A DNA stretch of 62,067 bases from Streptomyces sp. Isolate_45 (GCF_024721315.2 NZ_JANFAK020000039.1:1-62067); one strand, 5' to 3'. Counted from the first letter of the stretch, positions 45,883-55,429 are shown. Program-made: numbers and translations. The notes: generated by a model not told the origin, from the letters alone.

Positions 45883-45901
45883 TTAGGTTAGCCTAACCTA
45901 A
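45883..45901. promoter_or_regulatory. Orphan iron box (DmdR1/IdeR operator) with no gene attached
   Basis: TTAGGTTAGCCTAACCTAA is a perfect 19-bp match to the DmdR1/IdeR/DtxR consensus. It lies between two convergent 3' ends (hexosaminidase and desF), so no coding sequence begins next to it. In S. coelicolor the desABCD operon starts here, downstream of desF, with an iron box at its promoter. The site therefore looks like the remaining promoter of a deleted desABCD. Confidence 0.93.
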
Positions 45902-45930
45902 TTGGACGGGCAAGGGGTTCGCTGCTTCCC

Positions 45931-46839
45931 CTACAGCTCGGAAGTGGGTTCCTCGCTCGGCGCCCGGCCCGCGTACGCCTCCGCGAGGAGTTGCTCCTCG
46001 CTCGCGCCCAGCCGCCAGTAGCCGGTGAAGCGGACCGCGCGGCGGTCCACGGAACGCTCCCGCACGAAGTGCCGGCGCACCTCGCGGACCGTGCCCGCCT
46101 CGCCCGCCACCCAGGCGTACGGGGCCTCGGCCGGGGGCAGGGGCGCGGCGCGCAGCGCGTCCAGCACCCGCTCGGTCCGCTTGCGGCCCGCGGTGTCCCC
46201 GCGGACGATCCAGGTGATGTCCGCGTCGGCGAGCGTCGTCAGGTCGAGGCGGTCGCCCGCGTGGGGCACCTCGAACCAGGCCCTGACCCGGGTGCCGGCG
46301 GCGAGCCGGTCCAGGATCGACGCGGCGGCGGGCAGCGCCGTCTCGTCCGCGTACATCAGGATCGCGTCGGTGTCGGCCGGCGGCTGGAAGCGCACGGACT
46401 TGTTCTCCGCCACGGCCGGGCCGATCGCCATGATCCGGCGGCCGGTGACGGCCCGTCCGGCCCAGTCCGACGCCGGGGTGCCCGCGCCGGGGCCGTGCAG
46501 GACGAAGTCGACGTCCACCTCGACCGCGCCCCCGGGCGCGCGCCGCTGCTCGCGCACCGTGTACGAACGCATCACCGGGCGCTCCTCGTCCGGCATCGCG
46601 CGCCAGGCCGCGAACCAGGTGTCCTCGTCGGTCGAGGGCAGTTCGGTGTGCTCCCGGTGGGGCGGCGGCAGGAACAGCGACAGGCTCTGGTCGAAACCGC
46701 CCGAGCGGAAGTCCGCGAGGCGGTCGCCGCCGAAGGTGACCCGCAGGAAGGAGTGTCCGAGCCGCCGCGTGCGCAGGACCTCCAGGACGAAGAACCGGAA
46801 GTGCGCGGCGGCCGGGGTGTCGGATGCGGCGGCGGTCAT
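45931..46839 (-). CDS. desF: Siderophore-interacting protein / ferric-siderophore reductase DesF
   Basis: A 302-residue flavoprotein of the SIP family that reduces iron(III) in siderophores. FAD-binding motif RSYTVRE, GPGAGTPASDWA and the C-terminal NAD(P)H part ending YAWVAGEAGTVREVRRHF, YWRLGASEEQ are visible. It lies 89 nt after desE on the same strand, probably one transcript under the desE iron box. The identity as DesF rests on the desE neighbour. Confidence 0.9.
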   Translation of the reverse strand: MTAAASDTPAAAHFRFFVLEVLRTRRLGHSFLRVTFGGDRLADFRSGGFDQSLSLFLPPPHREHTELPSTDEDTWFAAWRAMPDEERPVMRSYTVREQRRAPGGAVEVDVDFVLHGPGAGTPASDWAGRAVTGRRIMAIGPAVAENKSVRFQPPADTDAILMYADETALPAAASILDRLAAGTRVRAWFEVPHAGDRLDLTTLADADITWIVRGDTAGRKRTERVLDALRAAPLPPAEAPYAWVAGEAGTVREVRRHFVRERSVDRRAVRFTGYWRLGASEEQLLAEAYAGRAPSEEPTSEL

Positions 46840-46928
46840 GCGGGGTCCCCCCAGGGATTCGGGTACGGGGCGGCCCCGGGAGCCGGCGGGTCGGGCCGGT
46901 CCCGGGGCGGTGGCCGGAGCCGGGTGGG

Positions 46929-47969
46929 TCAGCCGACCTTCTTCGCGTTCTGGATGGCCTTGGCGAGGTCCTCCAGGATCTGGGCGCAGCGGTCGTACGA
47001 GTAGATCGGCTCGGTCACGCGCGGGGTGATCTGGCCGGCCTTGACGGCGGGCAGCTCGGCCCAGGTCGGCTTCGCCTTCAGCTGCTCCGGCTGGAGGGTG
47101 CCGGTGCGGTTGTCGAGGAGCACGAGGTCGGCCTTGTACTTGCCGGCGTTCTCCCAGCTGAGGCTCTCGAAGAAGCCGCCCTCGACCTTGTCCGGGGTGA
47201 CGAACTCGACGCCGAGCTGCTCGAAGTACTTGAGGTCGGCGGAGGTCTTCGGGGTGGAGACGTAGAAGAGCTCGGCGGAGCCGGAGCCGACGAGCACCTT
47301 GATGCCCGGGTTGGCCTTGGTGGCCTCGCGGACCTTGGCGGAGGCGGCCTCGAAGCGGGCCTTGGCGTCGACGGTGCTCTTGGAGCTCATGTCGGCGCCG
47401 AGGGACTTGGCGAGGTCCGCGGTGCGCTCCAGGGCCTTGTCCAGGGTGGCGTTGCCGCCCACGGAGATCGCGGCGGCCGGGGCCAGCTTCAGGATCTTGT
47501 CCTTGGAGGCCTCGGGGACGTACCAGTACGAGCCGTCCCAGGTGTTGGTGACGAGCAGGTCGGGCTGGAGGGCGGCGTACTTCTCGACGTTGAACTCGTC
47601 GTAGACGTTGCCGAGGATCTCGACCTTGGATATGTCCAGCGAACCGGCCTGGACGTCGGGCTTGCCGTCGGCGGTCTTCGTGGGGCCGAAGACGCCCTTG
47701 ACCTTGACGCCGTAGTCGTTGAGCGCGGCGGCCGTGCCGGTGAACGCGACGATGTTCTTCGGGGTGGACTTGACCGTGACGTCCTTGTCCAGGTCGTCCT
47801 TGAAGCTCCACGGACCGGCGGGGGCGGAGGCGGCGGCCGTGTCCTTGCCCGTACCGTCCTTCGCCGCGTCGGTGCTCCCGCACGCGGAGAGGACCGCGAC
47901 GAGGCCGAGGGCGCCGCCGGCGGCGATGAGGCCGCGACGGGTGAGGGAGGAGGTCCGGGGCTTGGGCAT
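46929..47969 (-). CDS. desE: Ferrioxamine-binding lipoprotein DesE
   Basis: A 346-residue ABC-type siderophore-binding protein. Twin-arginine-like start SLTRRGLIAAGGALG, lipobox VLSACGS, and the periplasmic siderophore-binding fold (KNIVAFTGTAAALNDYGVK, QPDLLVTNTWDGSYWYVPE). DesE captures ferrioxamines including those from other organisms. An iron box lies about 55 bp before the start. Permease genes are not adjacent. Confidence 0.92.
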   Translation of the reverse strand: MPKPRTSSLTRRGLIAAGGALGLVAVLSACGSTDAAKDGTGKDTAAASAPAGPWSFKDDLDKDVTVKSTPKNIVAFTGTAAALNDYGVKVKGVFGPTKTADGKPDVQAGSLDISKVEILGNVYDEFNVEKYAALQPDLLVTNTWDGSYWYVPEASKDKILKLAPAAAISVGGNATLDKALERTADLAKSLGADMSSKSTVDAKARFEAASAKVREATKANPGIKVLVGSGSAELFYVSTPKTSADLKYFEQLGVEFVTPDKVEGGFFESLSWENAGKYKADLVLLDNRTGTLQPEQLKAKPTWAELPAVKAGQITPRVTEPIYSYDRCAQILEDLAKAIQNAKKVG

Positions 47970-48024
47970 GTCGAAGTCCGCTTTCGTGCGTGCGTGCGAG
48001 GTGACCACAGGGCCGTTCGCCAGG

Positions 48025-48041
48025 AAGGCTAGCCTAACCTT
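48025..48041. promoter_or_regulatory. Iron box upstream of desE
   Basis: AAGGCTAGCCTAACCTT (read on the minus strand AAGGTTAGGCTAGCCTT) matches the central part of the DmdR1/IdeR box, 56 bp before the desE ATG. It should repress desE-desF when iron is plentiful. Confidence 0.88.
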
Positions 48042-48075
48042 CCCCGAAAGTGCCAAGAGCGCACTGCCTCGCGGG

Positions 48076-48102
48076 CCCGGGCGGGCGGACCGACCGCCCG
48101 GG
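48076..48102. terminator. Hairpin after the acdH operon
   Basis: A 9-bp GC stem CCCGGGCGG / CCGCCCGGG with a 9-nt loop, between the acdH stop and the desE promoter. Confidence 0.6.
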
Positions 48103-48130
48103 TACCCCACTGCTGCGGAACGGGCCGTTC

Positions 48131-49291
48131 CTAGCCCCCGAAGCCCAACTCGCGGGCGATGAGCATGCGCTGGACCTCGCTGGTGCCCTCGCCGATCTCC
48201 AGGATCTTCGAGTCGCGCCACATGCGGGCCACCGGGTACTCGTTCATGAAGCCGTACCCGCCGTGGATCTGGGTGGCGTCACGGGCGTTGTCGACCGCCA
48301 CCGTCGAGGAGTACAGCTTCGCGATGGCCGCCTCCTTCTTGAAGGGTTCGCCCGCCACCAGCCGCGAGGCCGCGTCGCGCCAGCCGATCCGCGCCATGTG
48401 GGCGCGCGTCTCCATGTCCGCCAGCTTGAACTGGATGGCCTGGTTGTCGCCGATGGCCTTGCCGAAGGCGTGCCGCTCCTTCGCGTACTTCACCGACTCG
48501 TCCACGCAGCCCTGCGCGAGGCCGGTCGCGAGCGCCGAGATGGCGATGCGGCCCTCGTCGAGGATCCGCAGGAACTGCGCGTAGCCGCGGCCCTCCTGGC
48601 CGACCAGGTTGGCCAGCGGCACCCGTACGTCGCTGAACGACAGCTCGCGGGTGTCCGAGGAGTTCCAGCCGACCTTGGAGTACGGCGCCGCCACCGTGAA
48701 GCCCGGAGTACCGGACGGGACGATGATCGAGGAGATCTCGGGGCGGCCGTCGGCCTTGCGGCCCGTCACGGCGGTGACGGTGACCAGACCGGTGATGTCC
48801 GTACCGGAGTTGGTGATGAAGCACTTCGAACCGTTGATGACCCACTCGTCGCCGTCACGGACGGCGGTGGTGCGGGTGCCGCCCGCGTCGCTGCCGGCGC
48901 CCGGCTCGGTCAGGCCGAAGGCGCCGAGGACCTCGCCGGAGCACATCCTCGGCAGCCACTCGCGCTTCTGCTCCTCCGTACCGAACAGGTACAGCGGCAT
49001 GGCGCCCAGGGAGACGCCCGCCTCCAGGGTGATCGCGACCGACGAGTCGACGCGGGCCAGCTCCTCCAGGGCGATGCCGAGGGCGAGGTAGTCGCCGCCC
49101 ATGCCGCCGTACTCCTCGGGGAAGGGCAGGCCGAACAGGCCCATGCGGCCCATCTCGGCGACGATCTCGTACGGGAACTCGTGCCGCTCGTACAGGTCGC
49201 CGATCTTCGGGGCGACGACGTCGTGGGCGAACTGCTCCACCGTACGGCGGAGTTCCTCGTGCTCGGGGGTGAGCCGGTGGTCGAGGGGCAT
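48131..49291 (-). CDS. acdH: Acyl-CoA dehydrogenase AcdH (branched/short-chain)
   Basis: A 386-residue FAD enzyme that oxidises isobutyryl/isovaleryl-CoA-type substrates. Signatures: LTEPGAGSDAGG, WVINGSKCFITNSG, QIHGGYGFMNEYPVARMWRD and the EGTSEVQR end with the likely catalytic Glu. Last gene of a leucine/branched-chain degradation operon, 7 nt after the HMG-CoA lyase gene. The position next to desE matches S. coelicolor acdH. Confidence 0.94.
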   Translation of the reverse strand: MPLDHRLTPEHEELRRTVEQFAHDVVAPKIGDLYERHEFPYEIVAEMGRMGLFGLPFPEEYGGMGGDYLALGIALEELARVDSSVAITLEAGVSLGAMPLYLFGTEEQKREWLPRMCSGEVLGAFGLTEPGAGSDAGGTRTTAVRDGDEWVINGSKCFITNSGTDITGLVTVTAVTGRKADGRPEISSIIVPSGTPGFTVAAPYSKVGWNSSDTRELSFSDVRVPLANLVGQEGRGYAQFLRILDEGRIAISALATGLAQGCVDESVKYAKERHAFGKAIGDNQAIQFKLADMETRAHMARIGWRDAASRLVAGEPFKKEAAIAKLYSSTVAVDNARDATQIHGGYGFMNEYPVARMWRDSKILEIGEGTSEVQRMLIARELGFGG

Positions 49292-49298
49292 GGTGTGA

Positions 49299-50234
49299 CT
49301 ACTCCTTGTGGGAGAGGGCGCGGACGGTACGGGAGGGGCTGGGGCGTCCCAGCTGTTCGGCCATCCACACGCTCGTGGCGGTGAGGGCGGCCAGGTCGAC
49401 GCCGGTCTCGATGCCGAGGCCGTCGAGCATCCACACCAGGTCCTCGGTGGCGAGGTTGCCGGTGGCGCTCTTGGCGTACGGGCAGCCGCCCAGGCCGCCC
49501 GCGGAGGCGTCGATCGTCGTCACGCCGTGCTGGAGCGCGGCGAGGGTGTTGGACAGGGCCTGGCCGTACGTGTCGTGGAAGTGCACGCCGATCCGGTCGG
49601 TGCCCACGCCCCGCGCGTTCAGCTCGCGGAGCAGGACCTGGACGTGTCCCGGCGTGGCCACGCCGATGGTGTCGCCGAGGCTCAACTCGTCGCAGCCGAG
49701 GTCGAGGAGGGCCTTGGCGACCCCCACGACCTGCTCCACGGGTACGGCGCCCTCCCACGGGTCGCCGAAGCACATGGACAGGTAGCCCCGGACGTGCGCC
49801 CCCTCCTGCTTGGCGCGGGCCACGACGGGCTCGAACATGGCCAGGGACTCGGCGACCGTGCGGTTCAGGTTCCGCTCGGCGAAGGTCTCCGTCGCCGAGC
49901 CGAACACCGCGATGCGGGTGGCGCCGAGGGCGAGCGCCCGGTCGAGGCCGCGCTCGTTGGGGACCAGGACGGGCAGCGCCGCCCCGACGTCGGCGAGCAG
50001 CGGGAAGAGCCGCTCGGCGTCCGCGAGCTGCGGCACCCACTTCGGGTGGACGAAGCTGGTGGCCTCGATGGTGGTGAGGCCGGCGGCCGCCAGGCGGTGC
50101 ACGAACTCCGCCTTCACCTCCGTGGGGACGGCCGTCTTCTCGTTCTGGAGCCCGTCGCGCGCGCCGACCTCGTGGATCCGCACCCGCGCGGGCAGCCCGG
50201 CGGGGGCCGGGACGGTCATCGGCAGGCCGTTCAT
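49299..50234 (-). CDS. Hydroxymethylglutaryl-CoA lyase
   Basis: A 311-residue TIM-barrel lyase that splits HMG-CoA into acetoacetate and acetyl-CoA, the last step of leucine catabolism. Motifs: HEVGARDGLQNEK at the N-terminus, HFHDTYGQALSNTL metal-binding His region and the signature GGLGGCPYAKSATGN with the catalytic Cys. Its ATG overlaps the carboxylase alpha stop (ATGA). Confidence 0.95.
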   Translation of the reverse strand: MNGLPMTVPAPAGLPARVRIHEVGARDGLQNEKTAVPTEVKAEFVHRLAAAGLTTIEATSFVHPKWVPQLADAERLFPLLADVGAALPVLVPNERGLDRALALGATRIAVFGSATETFAERNLNRTVAESLAMFEPVVARAKQEGAHVRGYLSMCFGDPWEGAVPVEQVVGVAKALLDLGCDELSLGDTIGVATPGHVQVLLRELNARGVGTDRIGVHFHDTYGQALSNTLAALQHGVTTIDASAGGLGGCPYAKSATGNLATEDLVWMLDGLGIETGVDLAALTATSVWMAEQLGRPSPSRTVRALSHKE

Positions 50235-52237
50235 TCGCCCGCCTCCTCGTCGGCGGTGACCACGGCCAGGACCTGGTCCATGGCCACCGTGGTGCCGGGC
50301 GAGACGTCGAGTTCGGTGACGGTGCCGGCGTGCGGGGCGGAGATGACGTGCTCCATCTTCATGGCCTCCACCACGAGCAGGCTCTGACCCGCGACGACCT
50401 TGTCCCCGACGGCGACCTTGACGACGGTCACGGTCCCGGGCATCGGGGCGGCCAGGGTGTCGGCCCCCGCGCTCGCCCGGCCCTGGGCGGCGACGGGGTC
50501 GTGCCGCTGGAGGTGCCAGGAGTCGCCCGAGCGGCCCAGCCAGGTGCCCTCGGGGGAGGGGGCGCAGCTGAACGTGTGGGTGACGCCGTCCAGTTCGACG
50601 GTCACCCGGTCCGCGGTGCGGGCCACGATCCGGCCGTGGGCCGGGGTGGCCGCGCCGTCGGGGGTGGGCGTCAGCAGTTCCGTGCCGGCGCCGGACGGGC
50701 GGGTGCGGACCTCCACCGGTTCCTGCCCGGGGAGCCGGAAGTGGTGGACGGTCCAGGCCGGGGTGCCGCCCAGGCGCCAACCGTCGGCCACGTCGAACGG
50801 GTCGACCCAGCCCGGCGTCCGCGCCGGCGGGGCGGCCGCGAGCAGCGCCGCCGCCGCGAACACCTCCGGGGGCACGCCGTCGGGCAGGAGCTCGGCGAGG
50901 TCCCGCTCGACCAGGCCGGTGTCCAGGTTCCCCGAGACCACGTCCGGGTGCGCCAGGAGCCGGCGCAGGAACCCGGTGTTCGTCTGGACGCCCAGGATCA
51001 CCGTGTCGGCCAGCGCCCCGCGCAGCACCCGCAGGGCGGCGGCCCGGTCCGGGCCGTACGCGATCACCTTGGACAGCATCGGGTCGTACGTGGAGCCGGT
51101 GTCGACGCCGGCGGTCAGCCCCGAGTCGGTGCGCACCGCCCCGCCCGACGGCTCGGAGAGCGCGAGGACCGTACCGCCGGAGGGCAGGAACCCGCGGGCC
51201 GGGTCCTCGGCGCAGACGCGGGCCTCGATCGCGTGGCCGGTCAGCGTGACGTCGGCCTGCCCGAAGCCCAGTTCGGCGCCGGCGGCGACCCGCAGCTGCT
51301 GCTCGACCAGGTCCAGTCCGGTGATCAGCTCCGTCACCGGGTGCTCGACCTGGAGGCGGGTGTTCATCTCCATGAAGTAGTACGAGGACGGGTCCTCGCC
51401 GGGGACGATGAACTCCACCGTGCCCGCGCCGACGTACCCGCACGAGCGGGCCGCCTCCACGGCCGCCGCGCCCATCGCCGCCCGCGTCGCCTCGTCGAGG
51501 AACACCGACGGGGCCTCCTCGATCACCTTCTGGTGGCGCCGTTGGAGGGAGCACTCGCGCTCGCCCAGGTGCACCACGTTGCCGTGGGCGTCGGCGAGGA
51601 CCTGGATCTCGATGTGCCGGGGCCGGTCGATCCACCGCTCCACGAGCAGGGTGTCGTCACCGAACGAGGACTTCGCCTCGCGCCGGGCCGCCGCGATCTC
51701 CTCGGCCAGCACGGCCTCGTCGCGGACCAGCCGCATGCCCTTGCCGCCGCCGCCCGCCGAGGGCTTGAGCAGGACGGGCATGGCGATCTTCCGCGCCGCC
51801 GCGACGAGTTCGGCGTCGGTCAGGCCGCTGCCGGAGGAGCCGGGGACCACCGGGACGCCGGCCGCCCGCACCGTCTCCTTGGCGCGGATCTTGTCGCCCA
51901 TCAGGGAGATGGCGGAGGCCGGCGGACCGATGAAGGCCAGCCCGGCCTCCTCGCAGGCCCGGGCGAAGGCCGCGTTCTCGGCGAGGAATCCGTAGCCGGG
52001 GTGGACGGCCTCGGCGCCGGTGCGGCGGGCCGCGTCGAGCAGCCGCTCCACGGACAGGTAGCTCTCGGCGGCCGCCGCCGGGCCGATCCGGACGGCCGTG
52101 TCGGCCTCCCGCACGTGCCGGGCGTCGGCGTCCGCGTCGCTGAAGACGGCCACGGAGCGGACGCCGAGCTCCCGCAGGGTGCGGATGACCCGGACCGCGA
52201 TCTCGCCCCGGTTCGCGACCAGAACAGTGCTGAACAT
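50231..52237 (-). CDS. Acyl-CoA carboxylase alpha subunit (biotin carboxylase-BCCP)
   Basis: A 668-residue protein: biotin carboxylase domain (VLVANRGEIAVRVIRT, ATP-grasp KPSAGGGGKGMRLV, MEMNTRLQVEHPVTE) followed by a linker and biotin carrier domain with VVEAMKMEHV, whose Lys carries biotin. Context points to methylcrotonyl-CoA carboxylase. The MFSTVLVANRG start has GAGGACC upstream and lies 16 nt after the beta-subunit stop. Confidence 0.95.
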   Translation of the reverse strand: MFSTVLVANRGEIAVRVIRTLRELGVRSVAVFSDADADARHVREADTAVRIGPAAAAESYLSVERLLDAARRTGAEAVHPGYGFLAENAAFARACEEAGLAFIGPPASAISLMGDKIRAKETVRAAGVPVVPGSSGSGLTDAELVAAARKIAMPVLLKPSAGGGGKGMRLVRDEAVLAEEIAAARREAKSSFGDDTLLVERWIDRPRHIEIQVLADAHGNVVHLGERECSLQRRHQKVIEEAPSVFLDEATRAAMGAAAVEAARSCGYVGAGTVEFIVPGEDPSSYYFMEMNTRLQVEHPVTELITGLDLVEQQLRVAAGAELGFGQADVTLTGHAIEARVCAEDPARGFLPSGGTVLALSEPSGGAVRTDSGLTAGVDTGSTYDPMLSKVIAYGPDRAAALRVLRGALADTVILGVQTNTGFLRRLLAHPDVVSGNLDTGLVERDLAELLPDGVPPEVFAAAALLAAAPPARTPGWVDPFDVADGWRLGGTPAWTVHHFRLPGQEPVEVRTRPSGAGTELLTPTPDGAATPAHGRIVARTADRVTVELDGVTHTFSCAPSPEGTWLGRSGDSWHLQRHDPVAAQGRASAGADTLAAPMPGTVTVVKVAVGDKVVAGQSLLVVEAMKMEHVISAPHAGTVTELDVSPGTTVAMDQVLAVVTADEEAGE

Positions 52238-52253
52238 CAGTGAGGTCCTCACG

Positions 52254-53870
52254 TCACATACGGAAGATGCCGAAGCCCGACTCGCCCAGGGGGGCGTTCG
52301 CGCACGCGGTCAGGGCCAGTCCCAGCACCTGCCGGGTCTCCATCGGGTCGATGACCCCGTCGTCCCACAGCCGGGCCGTGGCGTAGTACGCGCTGCCCTG
52401 CTCCTCGTACTGCGCGCGGACCGGGGCCTTGAAGGCCTCCTCGTCCTCGGCGGGCCACTCCTGGCCGGCGCCCTCGATCTGGTCCCGCTTGACGGTGGCC
52501 AGGACGGAGGCGGCCTGCTCGCCGCCCATCACCGAGATCTTGGCGTTGGGCCACATCCACAGGAAGCGGGGCGAGTACGCCCGCCCGCACATCGAGTAGT
52601 TGCCCGCGCCGTACGAGCCGCCGACGACCACGGTCAGCTTCGGGACCCGGGTGCAGGCGACCGCCGTGACCATCTTGGCGCCGTGCTTGGCGATGCCGCC
52701 GGCCTCGTAGTCCCGGCCGACCATGAAGCCGGAGATGTTCTGGAGGAACAGCAGCGGGATGCCGCGCTGGTCGCACAGCTCGATGAAGTGGGCGCCCTTC
52801 TGGGCGGATTCGGAGAACAGGATGCCGTTGTTGGCGACGATCCCGACCGGGTGCCCGTGGATCCGCGCGAAGCCGGTGACCAGGGTCTGCCCGAACTCGG
52901 CCTTGAACTCCTGGAAGCGGGAGCCGTCCACGATCCGCCCGATGATCTCGCGCGCGTCGTACGGCGTGCGCGAGTCGACGGGGACCGCGCCGTACAGGCC
53001 GTACGGGTCCACCTTGGGCTCCTCGGGAGCCTCCACCGACCAGGGCAGGGCCCCGCGCTCCGGCAGGGTCGCCACGATGTTCCGTACGATCCGCAGCGCG
53101 TGCGCGTCGTCCTCCGCGAGGTGGTCGGTGACGCCGGAGACCCGGGAGTGGACCTCGCCGCCGCCCAGCTCCTCGGCCGTGACGACCTCACCGGTCGCGG
53201 CCTTCACCAGCGGCGGGCCGCCGAGGAAGATCGTGCCCTGGCCGCGCACGATGACCGCCTCGTCGCTCATCGCAGGGACATACGCCCCGCCCGCCGTGCA
53301 GGAGCCGAGGACGGCCGCGATCTGCGGGATCCCGGCCCCCGACATGCGGGCCTGGTTGTAGAAGATCCGGCCGAAGTGCTCCCGGTCGGGGAAGACCTCG
53401 TCCTGCATGGGCAGGAAGGCGCCGCCCGAGTCGACCAGGTAGAGGCAGGGGAGACGGTTCTCCAGGGCCACTTCCTGGGCGCGCAGGTGCTTCTTGACGG
53501 TCATCGGGTAGTACGTGCCGCCCTTGACGGTGGCGTCGTTCGCGACGATGACGCACTCGCGGCCGCTGACCCGTCCGATGCCGGCGATCACCCCGGCGGC
53601 CGGGGCCGCGCCGCCGTACATGCCCTCCGCCGCCAGCGGGGCCAGTTCCAGGAAGGGGGACCCCGGGTCCAGGAGGGTGTCCACGCGGTCGCGGGGCAGG
53701 AGCTTGCCGCGGGCGGTGTGGCGGGCGCGGGCCCGCTCGCCGCCGCCGAGCCGGGCCGCGTCGAGCCGGGCGCGCAGGCCCTCGGTCAGCTCGCGGTGGG
53801 CGGCCTCATTGGTCCGCCAGGCCTCGGACGCCGGGTCCGCGGCGCTCGTCAGCACTGGTGCCTGCTGCAT
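52254..53870 (-). CDS. accD1: Acyl-CoA carboxylase beta subunit (AccD1-type carboxyltransferase)
   Basis: A 538-residue carboxyltransferase with the crotonase-like two-half layout; stretches such as [37 protein letters not shown] and [20 protein letters not shown] match methylcrotonyl-CoA carboxylase beta. First gene of the operon with the alpha subunit, HMG-CoA lyase and acdH. The MQQAPVL start has GGGAGCT upstream. Divergent from the TetR gene, whose operator-like repeats lie between. Confidence 0.95.
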   Translation of the reverse strand: MQQAPVLTSAADPASEAWRTNEAAHRELTEGLRARLDAARLGGGERARARHTARGKLLPRDRVDTLLDPGSPFLELAPLAAEGMYGGAAPAAGVIAGIGRVSGRECVIVANDATVKGGTYYPMTVKKHLRAQEVALENRLPCLYLVDSGGAFLPMQDEVFPDREHFGRIFYNQARMSGAGIPQIAAVLGSCTAGGAYVPAMSDEAVIVRGQGTIFLGGPPLVKAATGEVVTAEELGGGEVHSRVSGVTDHLAEDDAHALRIVRNIVATLPERGALPWSVEAPEEPKVDPYGLYGAVPVDSRTPYDAREIIGRIVDGSRFQEFKAEFGQTLVTGFARIHGHPVGIVANNGILFSESAQKGAHFIELCDQRGIPLLFLQNISGFMVGRDYEAGGIAKHGAKMVTAVACTRVPKLTVVVGGSYGAGNYSMCGRAYSPRFLWMWPNAKISVMGGEQAASVLATVKRDQIEGAGQEWPAEDEEAFKAPVRAQYEEQGSAYYATARLWDDGVIDPMETRQVLGLALTACANAPLGESGFGIFRM

Positions 53871-53900
53871 CGGTCGAGCTCCCTTGCTCGGTGCATGCTG

Positions 53901-53946
53901 GTTAGTGAGCGTTAACACTCTCGCCACCAGGTTAACGAGCGCTAAC
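53901..53946. promoter_or_regulatory. Operator-like repeats between accD1 and tetR
   Basis: GTTAGTGAGCGTTAAC (53901-53916) and GTTAACGAGCGCTAAC (53931-53946) are two 16-bp inverted copies, each a near palindrome with TTAnnG/CnnTAA ends. They straddle the divergent promoters and are the likely sites of the TetR protein. Confidence 0.75.
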
Positions 53947-53969
53947 GGCCCTGTCTAGAATGGATTCCC

Positions 53970-54548
53970 ATGAGCACCAGAGCGGCCGCCCCGACCCGTC
54001 GCGAGCAGATCCTCAGTGAGGCCGCTCGTCTCTTCGCGGAGCGCGGCTTCCACGGCGTCGGCGTGGACGAGATAGGGGCCGCGGTCGGTATCAGCGGCCC
54101 CGGCCTGTACCGGCACTTCGCGGGCAAGGACGCCATGCTGGCCGAACTGCTCGTCGGCATCAGCGAGCGGCTGCTGACCGGCGGCCGCCGGCGCGTCGAG
54201 GAGGCCGCCGGGGACCCGGTGGAGCTCCTCGCCTCCCTCGTCGAGGGCCACATCGACTTCGCGCTCGACGACCGGGCGCTGATCACCCTCCACGACCGGG
54301 AGCTCGACCGCCTGCGGGAGGCCGACCGCAAGCTCGTGCGCCAGCTCCAGCGCCAGTACGTGGAGCTGTGGGTCGCGGTCGTACGGGAACTGCACCCCCG
54401 GGTGGGCGAAGCGGAGGTGCGCGTCTCCGTGCACGCGGTGTTCGGCCTCCTCAACTCCACCCCCCACCTCGCGGCGCTCGGCCGGGACGCCACGGAGTCC
54501 CTGTTGAGGCGCATGGCGAACGGGGCCTTCGGGGCGCTGTCGGACTGA
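53970..54548 (+). CDS. TetR-family regulator of the carboxylase operon
   Basis: A 192-residue repressor: helix-turn-helix in RLFAERGFHGVGVDEIGAAVGISGPGLYRHFAGKDAML and a helical ligand domain. It is divergent from accD1 with paired operator-like repeats between, so it probably represses the branched-chain catabolic operon and responds to an acyl-CoA intermediate (inference). Confidence 0.9.
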   Translation: MSTRAAAPTRREQILSEAARLFAERGFHGVGVDEIGAAVGISGPGLYRHFAGKDAMLAELLVGISERLLTGGRRRVEEAAGDPVELLASLVEGHIDFALDDRALITLHDRELDRLREADRKLVRQLQRQYVELWVAVVRELHPRVGEAEVRVSVHAVFGLLNSTPHLAALGRDATESLLRRMANGAFGALSD

Positions 54549-54613
54549 AGCCGGGTGTCCGACGTCCGGGACGGAGCAGACGGCTCCGGCCGGACGGCGG
54601 CAGAATGGGCGCC

Positions 54614-55414
54614 ATGCCGATAGAGACGCCCGTACCCAGCCGTGCCGAACTCGTCGAACACCTGGTCCGCACGCGGATCGCGGGGGAGGTCGCGACCCCG
54701 CGCGAGAACAACCTGAGCCACTACCGCAAGCTCGCCAACGGGGACCGCCACTACTGGCTGGGCCTGGAGCTCGGGGACCGCTGGAGCGACGAGCAGGACG
54801 TGCTCGCGGTCATGGCGGAGCGCTGCGGGGTCGTGGACGACCCGGCGCACCGCTTCGGCCAGGACACCATCGACCCCGAGCTGACCGTGTCCGGCCTCGA
54901 ACGGCTCGCCGCGCGCCTGCGCAAGGCGGCCCTGGACCGGCAGGCCGTCCTCTTCGCCACCGGCCACCCCGGTGGCCTCCTCGACGTCCACCGCGCCACC
55001 GCCGACGCCCTGCGGGCCGCGGGGTGCGAGATCGTCGTGATCCCGCGCGGCCTCATCGCCGACGAGGGCTCCGTGTGGCAGTTCGCGGGCGTCGCCGTAC
55101 AGGAGCGCGGGGCCACCCTGTGGCACACCCACTCGCCGGCCCCGATGGCCGCGATCCTCGACGGGCTCGCCGCCGAAGGCCGATCGCAGCCGGACCTCGT
55201 CGTCGCAGACCACGGCTGGGCGGGCTGCGCGGCCCAGCGCGGCATCGACGCCGTCGGGTACGCCGACTGCAACGACCCGGCGCTCTTCCTCGGCGAGGCC
55301 GAGGGCACGCTCCAGGTGGCGGTCCCGCTCGACGACCACGTCCGCGACCCGCGGTTCTACGACCCCATGACGGCCTACCTGCTGGCCGCGGCGGGCCTGC
55401 TCGACGAGGCCTGA
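54614..55414 (+). CDS. Conserved actinobacterial phosphatase-like protein
   Basis: A 266-residue cytoplasmic protein annotated in Streptomyces as phosphatase. Visible: NLSHYRKLANGDRHYWLGL near the start, FATGHPGGLLDVHRATADAL in the middle and VVADHGWAGCAAQRGIDAVGYADCNDPALFLGEAEG toward the end, with several Asp/His residues that could bind metal. The reaction is not known to me. It follows the TetR gene in the same direction. Confidence 0.7.
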   Translation: MPIETPVPSRAELVEHLVRTRIAGEVATPRENNLSHYRKLANGDRHYWLGLELGDRWSDEQDVLAVMAERCGVVDDPAHRFGQDTIDPELTVSGLERLAARLRKAALDRQAVLFATGHPGGLLDVHRATADALRAAGCEIVVIPRGLIADEGSVWQFAGVAVQERGATLWHTHSPAPMAAILDGLAAEGRSQPDLVVADHGWAGCAAQRGIDAVGYADCNDPALFLGEAEGTLQVAVPLDDHVRDPRFYDPMTAYLLAAAGLLDEA

Positions 55415-55429
55415 GCCGGACGGGCGGGT

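Noticed and set aside
54368..54613. Extension of the phosphatase-like gene upstream through the TetR gene
   Set aside because: The in-frame upstream part is an out-of-frame copy of tetR; the MPIETP start just after the tetR stop fits the conserved protein.
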